Source of the DNA: Prosthecobacter sp.
Lineage (GTDB): Bacteria; Verrucomicrobiota; Verrucomicrobiia; Verrucomicrobiales; Verrucomicrobiaceae
NCBI RefSeq assembly: GCF_014879935.1
Contig: NZ_JACSRD010000210.1
Location: 19,906 to 83,905, forward strand
Direction of reading: 5' to 3'
DNA length: 64,000 nt
In this document: piece after piece, positions 1 to 9,190 of the stretch
How the letters are laid out: every line of letters starts with the position of its first letter
Numbering within the stretch: the stretch's first letter is position 1
Made by a program: the position numbers and the translations under genes
Notes under the pieces: generated by a model
Seen by the model: only the letters and a program-made list of their open reading frames with translations
Databases searched by the model: none
What the model was told of the DNA's origin: nothing

Positions 1-165
1 ACTTGAGTCGCTCGTGCTCGGCCAGTTTGCTTCCCTGCCTGAGAGCTTCTTTTTCAATCTCGGCACATTGTTCATCCAAGGCGGCGATCAGACGTGGCAC
101 GCCTTCATATCGCTGTTGCAGCTCCTTCGTGATGTCTCGGCCAAAGCTTGCAGCAAGAACTTTGC
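1..165 (-). pseudogene. Out-of-frame continuation of the M56 gene, running off the left edge
   Basis: Read on the minus strand from about 165 to 1, this frame has no stop. It encodes a polar, heptad-like helix (VLAASFGRDITKEL, then QRYEGVPRLIAALDEQ and EIEKEALRQGSKLAEHERL). It joins naturally to LDEKIAKAK of the M56 frame if one base is restored near 158-166. The in-frame version instead ends in a short, cysteine-containing non-helical tail. Either the gene is truly broken or the assembly has a one-base error. The true C-terminus lies outside the window. Confidence 0.6.
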
Positions 166-1938
166 CTTGGCGATCTTCTCATCCAGCGCCAGCACCTCCA
201 CATGATCAGGCTTGCGGGTTTGCAGCAGGAACTTTCGATCATTGTCGAAAACAAACAGCTCGTTCTTGGTTTTGAGGTAGCTGGCCTCGGCGTCCGTTGG
301 GATAAAATCGCTTCCGGGACGCGATTCCCGCTTCCTCGCTGCCAAGGCGGCAGAAATGTCATCCAACGCCAGCTTCATCCCCGCTGCCTCTGTGCGCTGC
401 TCGTCTCGCTGCTTCCTCAATGCGTAAAGCCGTGTGGCGGTCTCATTGTTGGCATTCGCAAGCATCACGACATTGTTCTCTTTCTGGAAGGCTGCGAGCG
501 CCGCGGTCTTTTCGTCCATGACCTTCTGCTTTTTCACTATCTCTTGAAGAAAGGTGTTCAGAACTTTGCCGCCTGCTTGTTCGCGGATCGACTGCCGGAA
601 GGCAATGAACTCATCCAGCAGCGCGTCCAGAAACACCCTCGCATATTTGCCGTCCTCGCAGCGTGCCTGGATGCTGAAAATGGCTGAAGCCTTGTGCTGC
701 GAGGCCATGATTTCCACATCATGGTTGTTCAGATTCGGATTCAATGCCTTCACGCGCTCCAGCGCCCGGCGTTTCATCTCGGCTGATTCGATGGTCTCGA
801 TGATTGTGCCGTAGAAGTCCTGGTTCTGCTCCCTCCAACTGGCGGCTGCCGTTGTGTTGAGTCCGCCCGCCACCAGCTTCGCCACGCTTTGATATATCGG
901 CTTTTTCTGGGTGAACTCCATCTTCGTCGTCGCCAGCACGCTCAGAATCACCGCCAGGATCGCGATCAGGCTCAACGCGCCGACACCGACCCGCCCGCGC
1001 CAGCGGTTGTGTTTCATCAGTTCGCGCACACGCTGCCGCACCGGCTCCCCTCCGAACATCGCCAGGCCTGCCACGTTTTGAAGACGCGTTGGCAGACCGG
1101 CGGCGATCTCCACCAGCATGCGCGCATAGTCGTGTGCGTCTCCGCCCGCCAGCACGGCGGCATCATCGGCCGCATGCTCGGTCTCGGTGCGCAGCCTCCG
1201 CCAGGCATGCCACGCCAGCGGCTGCCACCACCAAAGGCACACGGTGATCTGCGCCAGCCAGTGCCAGGGGACGTCCGCGCGACGCCAATGAGCCACTTCA
1301 TGCCGCAGCACCGCATTCAGCCGCTTCTCATCCCAGGCCAGTGCTTCCAGTGGCAGCCAGATCACCGGCTTGAGCCAGGCCGTGAGCATCGGTGAATGCA
1401 AACGCTCCGCCACACGGCTGGAAAGGCGACAGGGCCCGTTCATTTCGTTCAGCAGGCGCTTCACGGACTCCGGCGATGGCTTGCTGTGTTTTCCAAGCCA
1501 GATCAAGCCCGCGTATGCTGAGACCACACGCCAGAACAGCAGCACGACCGCAACGCCGAGCCACACTTTGGCTCCGGTGTCCTCCACAAGCGCCAGGCCT
1601 TGCTGCCACCACGTTTCCTCCGCCAGGATCATGGCCGGCATCTTCGACATGGCGGGAATCACCTCGACAGGAGCGGCCGGGAGCGTCACGCGCCACTCGA
1701 CGACGGCCACAGGCGGCGTGCTTTTCGGCATCAGGCGCCACGCCGCCACTGCGAGCAGCAGCACCATGGTGATCCGCCACACCAGGCTGCGGGCGTGCGC
1801 AGAGTGTCGCTGCAAAGGCAAAGCGATCACCCATGCGACGCACACCACCGCCGTGCTCGTGAGAAAAGCGGTCAGCAGCAGCGCCAGATTCGGATTGAGT
1901 GTCAGAATCCGCAGAAAGCTTTCCACAAGATCATTCAT
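88..1938 (-). CDS. M56 (BlaR1/MecR1-type) membrane metallopeptidase with coiled-coil tail, frameshifted near its C-terminus
   Basis: This is a membrane-embedded zinc peptidase of the BlaR1/MecR1 class. Family members cut a partner BlaI-type repressor. Several N-terminal hydrophobic segments are visible. HEVAH sits at about residues 213-217 and the downstream glutamate lies in TETEHAADDAA. A last membrane helix at about 320-340 is followed by roughly 270 residues outside the membrane. That tail is helical and coiled-coil rich and resembles the periplasmic domain of Wzz/GumC chain-length proteins rather than a penicillin-binding sensor. The start MNDLVESF at 1938 is preferred because it overlaps the end of the upstream repressor gene by 8 bp. 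An in-frame ATG at 1956 is possible. The frame stops at 88, but coiled-coil sequence continues in another frame to the window edge, so a one-base deletion near 158-166 is likely. Family call is firm; the tail assignment is inference. Confidence 0.85.
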   Translation of the reverse strand: MNDLVESFLRILTLNPNLALLLTAFLTSTAVVCVAWVIALPLQRHSAHARSLVWRITMVLLLAVAAWRLMPKSTPPVAVVEWRVTLPAAPVEVIPAMSKMPAMILAEETWWQQGLALVEDTGAKVWLGVAVVLLFWRVVSAYAGLIWLGKHSKPSPESVKRLLNEMNGPCRLSSRVAERLHSPMLTAWLKPVIWLPLEALAWDEKRLNAVLRHEVAHWRRADVPWHWLAQITVCLWWWQPLAWHAWRRLRTETEHAADDAAVLAGGDAHDYARMLVEIAAGLPTRLQNVAGLAMFGGEPVRQRVRELMKHNRWRGRVGVGALSLIAILAVILSVLATTKMEFTQKKPIYQSVAKLVAGGLNTTAAASWREQNQDFYGTIIETIESAEMKRRALERVKALNPNLNNHDVEIMASQHKASAIFSIQARCEDGKYARVFLDALLDEFIAFRQSIREQAGGKVLNTFLQEIVKKQKVMDEKTAALAAFQKENNVVMLANANNETATRLYALRKQRDEQRTEAAGMKLALDDISAALAARKRESRPGSDFIPTDAEASYLKTKNELFVFDNDRKFLLQTRKPDHVEVLALDEKIAKAKFLLQALAETSRRSCNSDMKACHV

Positions 1939-2320
1939 GGGCGCGTGCCTCCTCAATGAGTTGAATCAGTTTGTCCGCTTCGTCTTTGGACAGCTTCACG
2001 TTTTTCTGTCCCAGCAGCGCAAGCGCGGCTTCTCCGGCGGAATTCTCGAAAAACCGCCCCACAAAGCTCTGCAAGGCGCTCACGCGTGCCTTCTTCGGCG
2101 AGACTGGCAGTGAGAACCAGTCGCGCCCGTTCTCCTGCACTTTGTTCAACAGCCCGCGCTCCACCAGCAGCCGCAGGATGGACCGCACGGCCGAGTAAGT
2201 CGGCGCGTCCGGCAGTTCCTCCTCGATCTCACGCGCGGAGACCCGCCCGTGCTTCATCACGATCTCGATCACCTGCCGCTCTCGCCGGCTGAACTCATTG
2301 GAATGCTTGTCGTCCCACAT
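1931..2320 (-). CDS. BlaI/MecI-family transcriptional repressor
   Basis: A 129-residue winged-helix repressor of the BlaI/MecI/CopY family. These bind palindromic operators as dimers and are released when a membrane M56 peptidase cleaves them. The family pattern is visible: an N-terminal helix-turn-helix (FSRRERQVIEIVMKHGRVSA), TYSAVRSILRLLVERGLL as the recognition and wing-leading segment, and a C-terminal helical dimerisation part. It precedes the M56 gene on the same strand with an 8-bp overlap, the standard arrangement of the pair. The start codon lies 2 bp from a perfect 20-bp palindrome, so autoregulation is very likely and the transcript may be nearly leaderless. No beta-lactamase gene is nearby, so the regulon target is unknown. 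Confidence 0.9.
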   Translation of the reverse strand: MWDDKHSNEFSRRERQVIEIVMKHGRVSAREIEEELPDAPTYSAVRSILRLLVERGLLNKVQENGRDWFSLPVSPKKARVSALQSFVGRFFENSAGEAALALLGQKNVKLSKDEADKLIQLIEEARAHE

Positions 2321-2321
2321 G

Positions 2322-2341
2322 GGTGTTGATTTTTCAACACC
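2322..2341. promoter_or_regulatory. Palindromic operator, proximal copy
   Basis: A perfect inverted repeat GGTGTTGA-tttt-TCAACACC starts 2 bp upstream of the repressor ATG. With the copy at 2363-2382 it shares the core TGTTGA-N4-TCAACA. The two centres are 41 bp apart, about four helical turns. Its position over the -10 region makes it a likely BlaI binding site. Confidence 0.7.
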
Positions 2342-2357
2342 AAGGGACAGTCGTCAA
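2329..2357 (-). promoter_or_regulatory. Candidate promoter of the blaI-M56 pair
   Basis: On the minus strand TTGACG (2357-2352) is followed after 17 bp by AAAAAT (2334-2329). The -35 is near consensus and the -10 is weak (4 of 6). The -10 lies inside the proximal palindrome. Transcription would begin a few bases before or at the ATG at 2320. Confidence 0.45.
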
Positions 2358-2362
2358 GTCCG

Positions 2363-2382
2363 CATGTTGAATTTTCAACATG
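2363..2382. promoter_or_regulatory. Palindromic operator, distal copy
   Basis: A perfect inverted repeat CATGTTGA-attt-TCAACATG with the same TGTTGA/TCAACA half-sites as the proximal copy. It lies just upstream of the candidate -35 box, so the two copies bracket the promoter. Confidence 0.7.
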
Positions 2383-2415
2383 GGGCTGTTTGCACGCTCT
2401 CGTACCCGGGCCATG

Positions 2416-2435
2416 CCGGGGCAGGAATGCCCCGG
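2416..2435. repeat. Perfect 20-bp hairpin
   Basis: CCGGGGCA-ggaa-TGCCCCGG has 8-bp arms and a GGAA loop. It lies between the two divergently placed features of this intergenic region. No T-run follows, so it is more likely a small palindromic repeat than a terminator. Confidence 0.5.
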
Positions 2436-2442
2436 TTACAGA

Positions 2443-2470
2443 AAAGGCACGACCTCGCGGTCGTGCCTTT
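2443..2470 (-). terminator. Rho-independent terminator of the acetylesterase gene
   Basis: A 12-bp perfect stem (AAAGGCACGACC / GGTCGTGCCTTT) with a 4-nt loop lies about 30 bp past the stop at 2499. On the minus strand it is followed by TTTT (using the end of the stem). Confidence 0.7.
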
Positions 2471-2498
2471 GAATTTTTGAACTTGGTGCCGCCGTCCC

Positions 2499-4061
<1,563 letters not shown>

Positions 4062-4297
4062 GGTCGGAAGGACAGAGCGTGAACAAACGTGGGCCACTGC
4101 GGCTTTTCCATCAAAGTTTTGTGCTCGTGAGGTGCACGTGGTGGAACCTGTTTACCGCAGAGGGGCAAAGGAGCAGAGGTTGCAGAGATTCATTTTGATC
4201 TAAAAGTCCGCGACCTCTGCCTCTCCGCTATGAAATCGAGTGTGCGGAATGTGCTTCAACAGGTGTCGCCTCGCTATTGTTCCCGTCCACCTTGAGG

Positions 4298-4420
4298 AAG
4301 CCTGAAGGGCTTCCGGAATACAGCCCAGGGATGAACCGAAGCGCAGCGAAGATAGCCAGCCTCAGGCTGCCCGAAGGGCGAGCGAAGCGAGGCAACGAGG
4401 CACGAGCGATTCCCTGGGTC
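4298..4420. repeat. Long palindromic repeat, copy 1
   Basis: This element starts with AAGCCTGAAGGGCTTCCGGA, continues with AGCCCAGGGATGA and ends CGAGCGATTCCCTGGGTC. The same end blocks occur inverted at 4560-4626. The segment contains several short complementary pieces (CCTGAAGGGC, CCTCAGGCTGCCCGAAGGGC). It sits in the 740-bp region between 4062 and 4804, where I see no credible gene. Confidence 0.6.
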
Positions 4421-4559
4421 CTCGTGCACAGCACCAACCGTGCAAACCCAAAACTGCGCAGGCACGCACAGGCAGCTAGCAGCACTGTTCCCAGACGCTG
4501 CTGGCGGCTTCTGAGCTCCGTTGACACACTCGCTTTGCTTCCCATTGCGCTTGTCCATT

Positions 4560-4626
4560 GACCCAGGGAATCGCTCGCCAAGCCTCGCTCATCCCTGGGC
4601 TATAATACGGCAGCCCTTCAGGCTGC
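4560..4626. repeat. Long palindromic repeat, copy 2 (inverted, shorter)
   Basis: Its reverse complement starts GCAGCCTGAAGGGCTGCCG, continues AGCCCAGGGATGAGCGAGG and ends CGAGCGATTCCCTGGGTC, matching both ends of copy 1 but lacking its middle. The two copies face each other across about 140 bp and could form a large hairpin. Confidence 0.6.
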
Positions 4627-4711
4627 GGCGGATCTGAATGGCTGCGACGAGTCGTTCCTTGCCAGCGCCGGGAAAAGGTGATTTCTGAGGCCGTTGCAAA
4701 TCTCCCCCGCA

Positions 4712-4759
4712 TTCTGGCGAATGCGCCTACACAGCGCTCGGCAGGCTCGTTCGCCAGAA
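4712..4759. repeat. Inverted repeat, possible REP element
   Basis: Perfect 10-bp arms TTCTGGCGAA and TTCGCCAGAA with a 28-nt spacer. It lies 45 bp before the amidohydrolase start and could act as a small palindromic repeat; no T-run follows. Confidence 0.45.
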
Positions 4760-4804
4760 CGAGGGATCGGGACGATTCACAACGACTCCCTCTGATTTCA
4801 CCGC

Positions 4805-5500
4805 ATGCCTGAAACCCCGACCACCGAGCCCGACACCTTCATCCCGAAGATCGTCAGCACGCCGCTGCGATCCGGGCATGGCATGAAGATCGGCCTCTTT
4901 GCCGGCATTCATGGCGATGAGGAGGCGGGCACGCTCGCCACGCAGGAGCTCATCCGCTGGGCGGCGGAGGAGCCGGAGGCGCTGCATGACTACGAGCTGC
5001 ATTTCTACCCCGTGTGCAATCCCACCGGCCTCGCCCTCGGCACGCGGCACAGCCACAGCGGACTCGATCTGAACCGCGAGTTCTGGCGCGGCTCCACCGA
5101 GCCCGAAATCATCTATCTGGAGGGCGAACTGCGCCGCGAGCACTACGACGGCATCGTCTCCCTGCACTCCGACGACACCTCCGACGGCTGCTACGGCTTC
5201 GTCAGAGGGGCGCTGCTCAGCGAGCACCTGCTGGAGCCCGCGCTGCAAGCATCGATCGAATTCCTGCCGCGCAACGAAGCACCGGTCATCGACGGCTTCC
5301 CCGCCTCACGCGGCATCATCAAGGAAGGCTACCTCGGCATTCTCAGCGCCCCGCCGGAGCAGCGGCCGCATGCGCTGGAGATCGTCTTCGAAACACCCGC
5401 GCTCGCGCCGATGGATGCGCAGGTCAAAGCGACCGTCGCCGCCGTGAAACGCATCCTGGCGGAATACCGCGAGCTGCAGGCGTATGCGGCGAACTTGTAG
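4805..5500 (+). CDS. M14-type succinylglutamate desuccinylase/aspartoacylase-family zinc hydrolase
   Basis: A 231-residue cytoplasmic zinc carboxypeptidase-fold hydrolase of the AstE/ASPA superfamily. These cleave amide or peptide bonds next to acidic groups. Zinc ligands are visible as GIHGDEEAG (HxxE) near residues 35-43 and the later histidine in SLHSDD. NPTG and DLNREF match the substrate-binding segments. It lacks a signal peptide. The length is short for true AstE (about 320 residues), so the exact substrate is open and it may act on a peptide or an acylated amino acid. It stands alone, with a repeat-rich region upstream and a lower-GC gene downstream. Confidence 0.75.
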   Translation: MPETPTTEPDTFIPKIVSTPLRSGHGMKIGLFAGIHGDEEAGTLATQELIRWAAEEPEALHDYELHFYPVCNPTGLALGTRHSHSGLDLNREFWRGSTEPEIIYLEGELRREHYDGIVSLHSDDTSDGCYGFVRGALLSEHLLEPALQASIEFLPRNEAPVIDGFPASRGIIKEGYLGILSAPPEQRPHALEIVFETPALAPMDAQVKATVAAVKRILAEYRELQAYAANL

Positions 5501-5555
5501 CGATCATCGCCGTATTCTATTTCACTGTTTTTTCATCAACCAGCTCTTTCTGAAA

Positions 5556-6398
5556 ATGGCCAGCGACGAAACGATCGAAGACATTCTAGCATCTCTTGTG
5601 AGAAGGCAGGAAGCCTTGCGAGAGCACTTGAAGGCGCAACCTACCTCAGAAATCTCTGGCGTGATCTATCCAGGTGGACTCAGCGGCTCCGGTGGAGGGA
5701 ACAGTGACCGTTGGACTTTTTCCATGTGCCTCAATCCGTGGAGAAGCAATGATGGCGAATTGAAGCATCAGACGATACGCCTGATAAAAGAAGGGATTTC
5801 GAATGACGAGCTTCGCGAACTCATGGATTCGATGGCATCCTATGAGGTAATTCGAGTTTCCGCCAAATTCTCAGAGTCATGTCCCGAGTGGGACACGCCT
5901 CAGGGACTTTTGGAATCAGTCCTTGAAACGAAGGCGCAAAATAAAGAACTGAGCGAGCAATCAGAGGCGTTGAAGAAGCCGTTTTCTGTAAATGATCCGT
6001 TCTTCGGCAGGATGAAACTCGATCGTTCGGTGAACTGGCTTGAGTGCAAACGCAGAAACGGACTCTTCTCTACTTACAAGGTCTGTATTTCGCGAAATGG
6101 TGAGCGCTACGATGGAGCAAAGGCGAAGGAAATCGTGACATCACTCGAAGCAAGAATGCCGGAAATTCGCGAAGCCATTCGAAGCGCCCTTCACGACACC
6201 TACAACGATTGTTGGGAGAGCATTGGCAAACTGAGCGCAGCACAATTTCTGAAGAGGATTAAACTTCAGAGCATAGTTGTCAGCAAATCCGGCTCTGCGG
6301 GTTGTTGGTTTGAGGACGGCGGGTTGTTTTTGGGTCATTCAATTGAAGTCCGGATCGACGAAAACGGTGAGATCAAGGGCGCGAATTTGGCCGGCTGA
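5556..6398 (+). CDS. DUF2262-domain protein, unknown function
   Basis: A 280-residue soluble protein. The start MASDETIED at 5556 is chosen because the earlier in-frame codons at 5484 overlap the upstream gene and encode an unlikely cysteine-rich leader. The C-terminal 140 residues match my recollection of DUF2262: an opening PFFGRMKLDR, a central helix region with DTYNDCW, SAAQFLKRIKL, and a closing DGGLFLGHSIEVRID motif. The N-terminal half (helix, Gly/Ser-rich loop, then WTFSMCLNPW) is not recognised. Base composition is clearly lower in GC than both neighbours, which suggests recent acquisition. No partner gene is apparent. Confidence 0.65.
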   Translation: MASDETIEDILASLVRRQEALREHLKAQPTSEISGVIYPGGLSGSGGGNSDRWTFSMCLNPWRSNDGELKHQTIRLIKEGISNDELRELMDSMASYEVIRVSAKFSESCPEWDTPQGLLESVLETKAQNKELSEQSEALKKPFSVNDPFFGRMKLDRSVNWLECKRRNGLFSTYKVCISRNGERYDGAKAKEIVTSLEARMPEIREAIRSALHDTYNDCWESIGKLSAAQFLKRIKLQSIVVSKSGSAGCWFEDGGLFLGHSIEVRIDENGEIKGANLAG

Positions 6399-6436
6399 AA
6401 ACACGCGAACGTAGGACGCCCAAAGCTGCTCTCGGC

Positions 6437-7594
6437 TCACCGCCCCTGCTTCAACCTCTCCAATTTCACCCCCGCCGCGTCCAGTGTCTCTTCTTTCTTC
6501 GCGAAGTGGAAGCGGATGAAGCGGTGTTCGGGTTCGCGGAAGAAGCTGGAGCCGGGGACGCCGGCGACGCCGATCTCGCGCACGAACCATTCGGCGGCCT
6601 CGGTGTCGGTGGCGAAGCCGAGGGAGGAGATGTCCATGAGCACGTAATACGCGCCGTGCGGCTCGGTGAAGGGCAGGCCGGTGGCGCGGAGGTGAGCGAG
6701 GAAGACATCGCGCTTGCGCGTGTAGAGATCGCGCAGGCCGTGGTAGTAACTGTCCGGCAGTTCCAGTCCGGCGATCGCGGCCTCCTGCAACGGCGCGGCG
6801 GCGCCGACGGTGAGGAAGTCATGCACCTTGCGCGCCTGCGCGATGATGTGCGGCGCGGCCTGCACGTAACCGAGACGCCAGCCGGTGATGGAGTAGGTCT
6901 TGGAGAGCGAATTGCACACGATCACGCGCTCCGCAGCTCCCGGCAGCGCGTGCATATAGACATGCTCATGCGGCGCATAGACGATGTGCTCGTAAGGCTC
7001 GTCAGTGATGACGAAGGCGTCGTGTTTTTCCGCGAGATCGAGGATCAACTGGAGTTCGGCGCGTGTGAAGACCTTGCCGGTGGGATTCGAGGGATTGCAG
7101 ACGATGATGGCCTTCGCTCCTTGGGCAAAAGCATGGGCGAGTTCATCGGGATCGAAGCCGAACTGCGGCGGGTGCAGCGGCACGTAGATCGGCTGGGCGC
7201 CGGAGAGAATGGCGTCCGCGCCGTAGTTCTCGTAGAAGGGCGAGAAGACGATGACTTTGTCGCCCGGCTCGCAGCAGGTCATCATGGCGCACATCATCGC
7301 CTCCGTGCTGCCGCAGGTGACGACGAGGTTCTGATCCGGATCGACCGGCGTGCCGGAGAAGTGCGTGATCTTCTTCGCCAGCGCCTGCCGGAAACGCGGC
7401 GCACCCCAGGTAACGGCGTATTGATGAAACGGGCCGCGTGTCGCCCGCTCCAACGCCGCGAGCAGCTCCTCCGGCGGATCGAAATCGGGGAAGCCCTGCG
7501 AGAGATTGATCGCGCCATGCTGGTTCGAGAGACGTGTCATCGCGCGGATGACGGATTCGGTGAAGGTGTGAAGGCGCTGCGAGGTCGCGGGCAT
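6437..7594 (-). CDS. PLP-dependent class I/II aminotransferase
   Basis: A fold-type I aminotransferase of about 385 residues, close in layout to methionine/kynurenine aminotransferases such as YbdL/CCBL. It moves amino groups between amino acids and 2-oxo acids in the cytoplasm. Hallmarks are INLSQGFPDFDPP near the N-terminus, CNPSNPTGKVF, the ITDEPYEHIVY aspartate that contacts the PLP nitrogen, and the Schiff-base lysine in SLSKTYSITGWRLGY. A C-terminal arginine that binds carboxylate lies in HRFIRFHFA. The start MPATSQRL at 7594 is a choice; an in-frame ATG at 7630 also exists. It is divergent from the peroxidase gene. Specificity cannot be read from sequence. Confidence 0.85.
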   Translation of the reverse strand: MPATSQRLHTFTESVIRAMTRLSNQHGAINLSQGFPDFDPPEELLAALERATRGPFHQYAVTWGAPRFRQALAKKITHFSGTPVDPDQNLVVTCGSTEAMMCAMMTCCEPGDKVIVFSPFYENYGADAILSGAQPIYVPLHPPQFGFDPDELAHAFAQGAKAIIVCNPSNPTGKVFTRAELQLILDLAEKHDAFVITDEPYEHIVYAPHEHVYMHALPGAAERVIVCNSLSKTYSITGWRLGYVQAAPHIIAQARKVHDFLTVGAAAPLQEAAIAGLELPDSYYHGLRDLYTRKRDVFLAHLRATGLPFTEPHGAYYVLMDISSLGFATDTEAAEWFVREIGVAGVPGSSFFREPEHRFIRFHFAKKEETLDAAGVKLERLKQGR

Positions 7595-7736
7595 GGCGGC
7601 GGATTTGAACGAGGCGTCGCCAAGGTGCAAGCGAAGGTCGTGCCGCGGGCCGTGGCGCGAAGATTACAGTTTATTCATCTGGATCTGCGGCGTGGCTTCA
7701 TGCGAGAGGGGCTTTGTTGCACAGAACACTCCTCCC

Positions 7737-9113
7737 ATGAAAACACGTTCACTCCTCCTGGCGGCGGCCACCGCCGCCACCCTGTGCCGGGCGCAGCTTC
7801 CGGACGGCACCGCCGTGCATCTCGCCTCAGGTTCACTCGCGAACAGCTCGCTGGTGAGCATCGCGGATCCCGGCGATCACGTCTGGACGCTGCAGAGCTC
7901 CCCGAATCTCACGAGCTGGTCCGACGTGCAGACGTTCAAGGTGCACAACGGCCGGCTCAGCCAGCTCGTCACGCATGCGCCATCGAGCGCCATGCTGTTT
8001 TACCGCATGGCGTATTCAAACGCCCTGCAAACCAGCCTTTCCAGCACAACGGCCGATGCCCTGCTGCTCCCCGCAACTCCGGACAACTACGCAAACCCGG
8101 TGCTGCCGGCGTCCTTTGCCGTGAATCCCATCCTGGCGCAGGACAACATGCCGGCGAACAACGCGACGTCCGACCTCGGAGCCAAACTGGGCCGGGTGCT
8201 GTTCTATGACAAACGGCTCTCGCTCAACCAGACGGTCTCGTGTTCCTCGTGCCATCAGCAGGAGCACGGATTTTCCGATCCGCGGCAGTTCAGTGTGGGG
8301 TTTGAGGGAGGGCTCACCGGTCGCAATTCGATGGGCCTCTCAAACGCGCGCTGGTATCAGCGGCGCGCCTTCTTCTGGGACGAACGCGCGGCCACCCTGG
8401 AGGACCAGGTGCTACAGCCGATTCAAAACGCCGTCGAGATGGGAATGACGCTGACCGCTTTGGAGGCAAGGCTCGGCGCGGAGCCTTTTTACACGGATTT
8501 GTTCAGTGAGGTCTTCGGCACTCCGGAGGTCACCTCCGCGCGCATCTCCCAGGCGCTCGCGCAGTTTGTGCGGTCGATCATTTCGACCCACTCGAAATAC
8601 GACGCCGGAGTGACGGCCACACCGCCGTTCTCCAACCTCACCACCGAGGAGAACCAGGGCCGGCAGGTCTTCTTTGGACCTCAGGGCGGATGTGCCGCGT
8701 GCCACGGCACGGACAACTTCGTCCCCGGCGGCGGCCCGGCCAACAACAACGGCCTGGAGAATCCCTACATCGACAAAGGCATCGGTGAGATCAGCGGGCG
8801 CACGCAGGATGAGGGGCTCTTCAAGGTGCCGTCGCTGCGCAACATCGAGCTGACCGCGCCCTACATGCACGACGGCCGGTTTGAGACGCTGGAGCAGGTG
8901 GTGGAGCACTACAATTCGGGTGTGGTGGCGCATCCGAACCTCTCCCCGCCTCTGCGCAATCCTCCAGGGAGCCCAAACGCCGGCCAGCCGCGTCGTTTGA
9001 ATCTCACGACCGCCCAGAAGGCCGCGCTGGTGGCCTTCATGAAGACGCTGACCGATCCATCCCTGGCCGCCGACGCCAAGTACAGTGATCCTTTCAACTA
9101 TGGCGACGAGTGA
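7737..9113 (+). CDS. Secreted diheme cytochrome c peroxidase (CcpA/MauG family)
   Basis: A periplasmic diheme protein of 458 residues that reduces hydrogen peroxide or carries out MauG-like oxidation. A signal peptide (MKTRSLLLAAATAATLCRA) sets the start. Residues about 25-95 hold the segment WTLQSSPNLTSW, common in verrucomicrobial exported proteins. Heme sites are CSSCHQQEHGF near 169 and CAACHGTDNF near 319. The C-terminal PYMHDGRFETLEQVVEHY is the usual distal methionine region of the family. A DNA-repair gene follows 77 bp downstream on the same strand, so both may serve oxidative or alkylation stress, but that link is only positional. Confidence 0.88.
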   Translation: MKTRSLLLAAATAATLCRAQLPDGTAVHLASGSLANSSLVSIADPGDHVWTLQSSPNLTSWSDVQTFKVHNGRLSQLVTHAPSSAMLFYRMAYSNALQTSLSSTTADALLLPATPDNYANPVLPASFAVNPILAQDNMPANNATSDLGAKLGRVLFYDKRLSLNQTVSCSSCHQQEHGFSDPRQFSVGFEGGLTGRNSMGLSNARWYQRRAFFWDERAATLEDQVLQPIQNAVEMGMTLTALEARLGAEPFYTDLFSEVFGTPEVTSARISQALAQFVRSIISTHSKYDAGVTATPPFSNLTTEENQGRQVFFGPQGGCAACHGTDNFVPGGGPANNNGLENPYIDKGIGEISGRTQDEGLFKVPSLRNIELTAPYMHDGRFETLEQVVEHYNSGVVAHPNLSPPLRNPPGSPNAGQPRRLNLTTAQKAALVAFMKTLTDPSLAADAKYSDPFNYGDE

Positions 9114-9190
9114 TGCCGCCGACGGGCGGCCCACTGCCTCGCGGAGAGGTTGCAAGCGGGCCGGACGACGCCGAAAGGAGCGCCATCCGC

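Noticed and set aside
4062..4804. Short frames in the 740-bp intergenic region
   Set aside because: Both strands carry short frames that follow the palindromic repeats rather than any protein family; none has a credible start or conserved motif.
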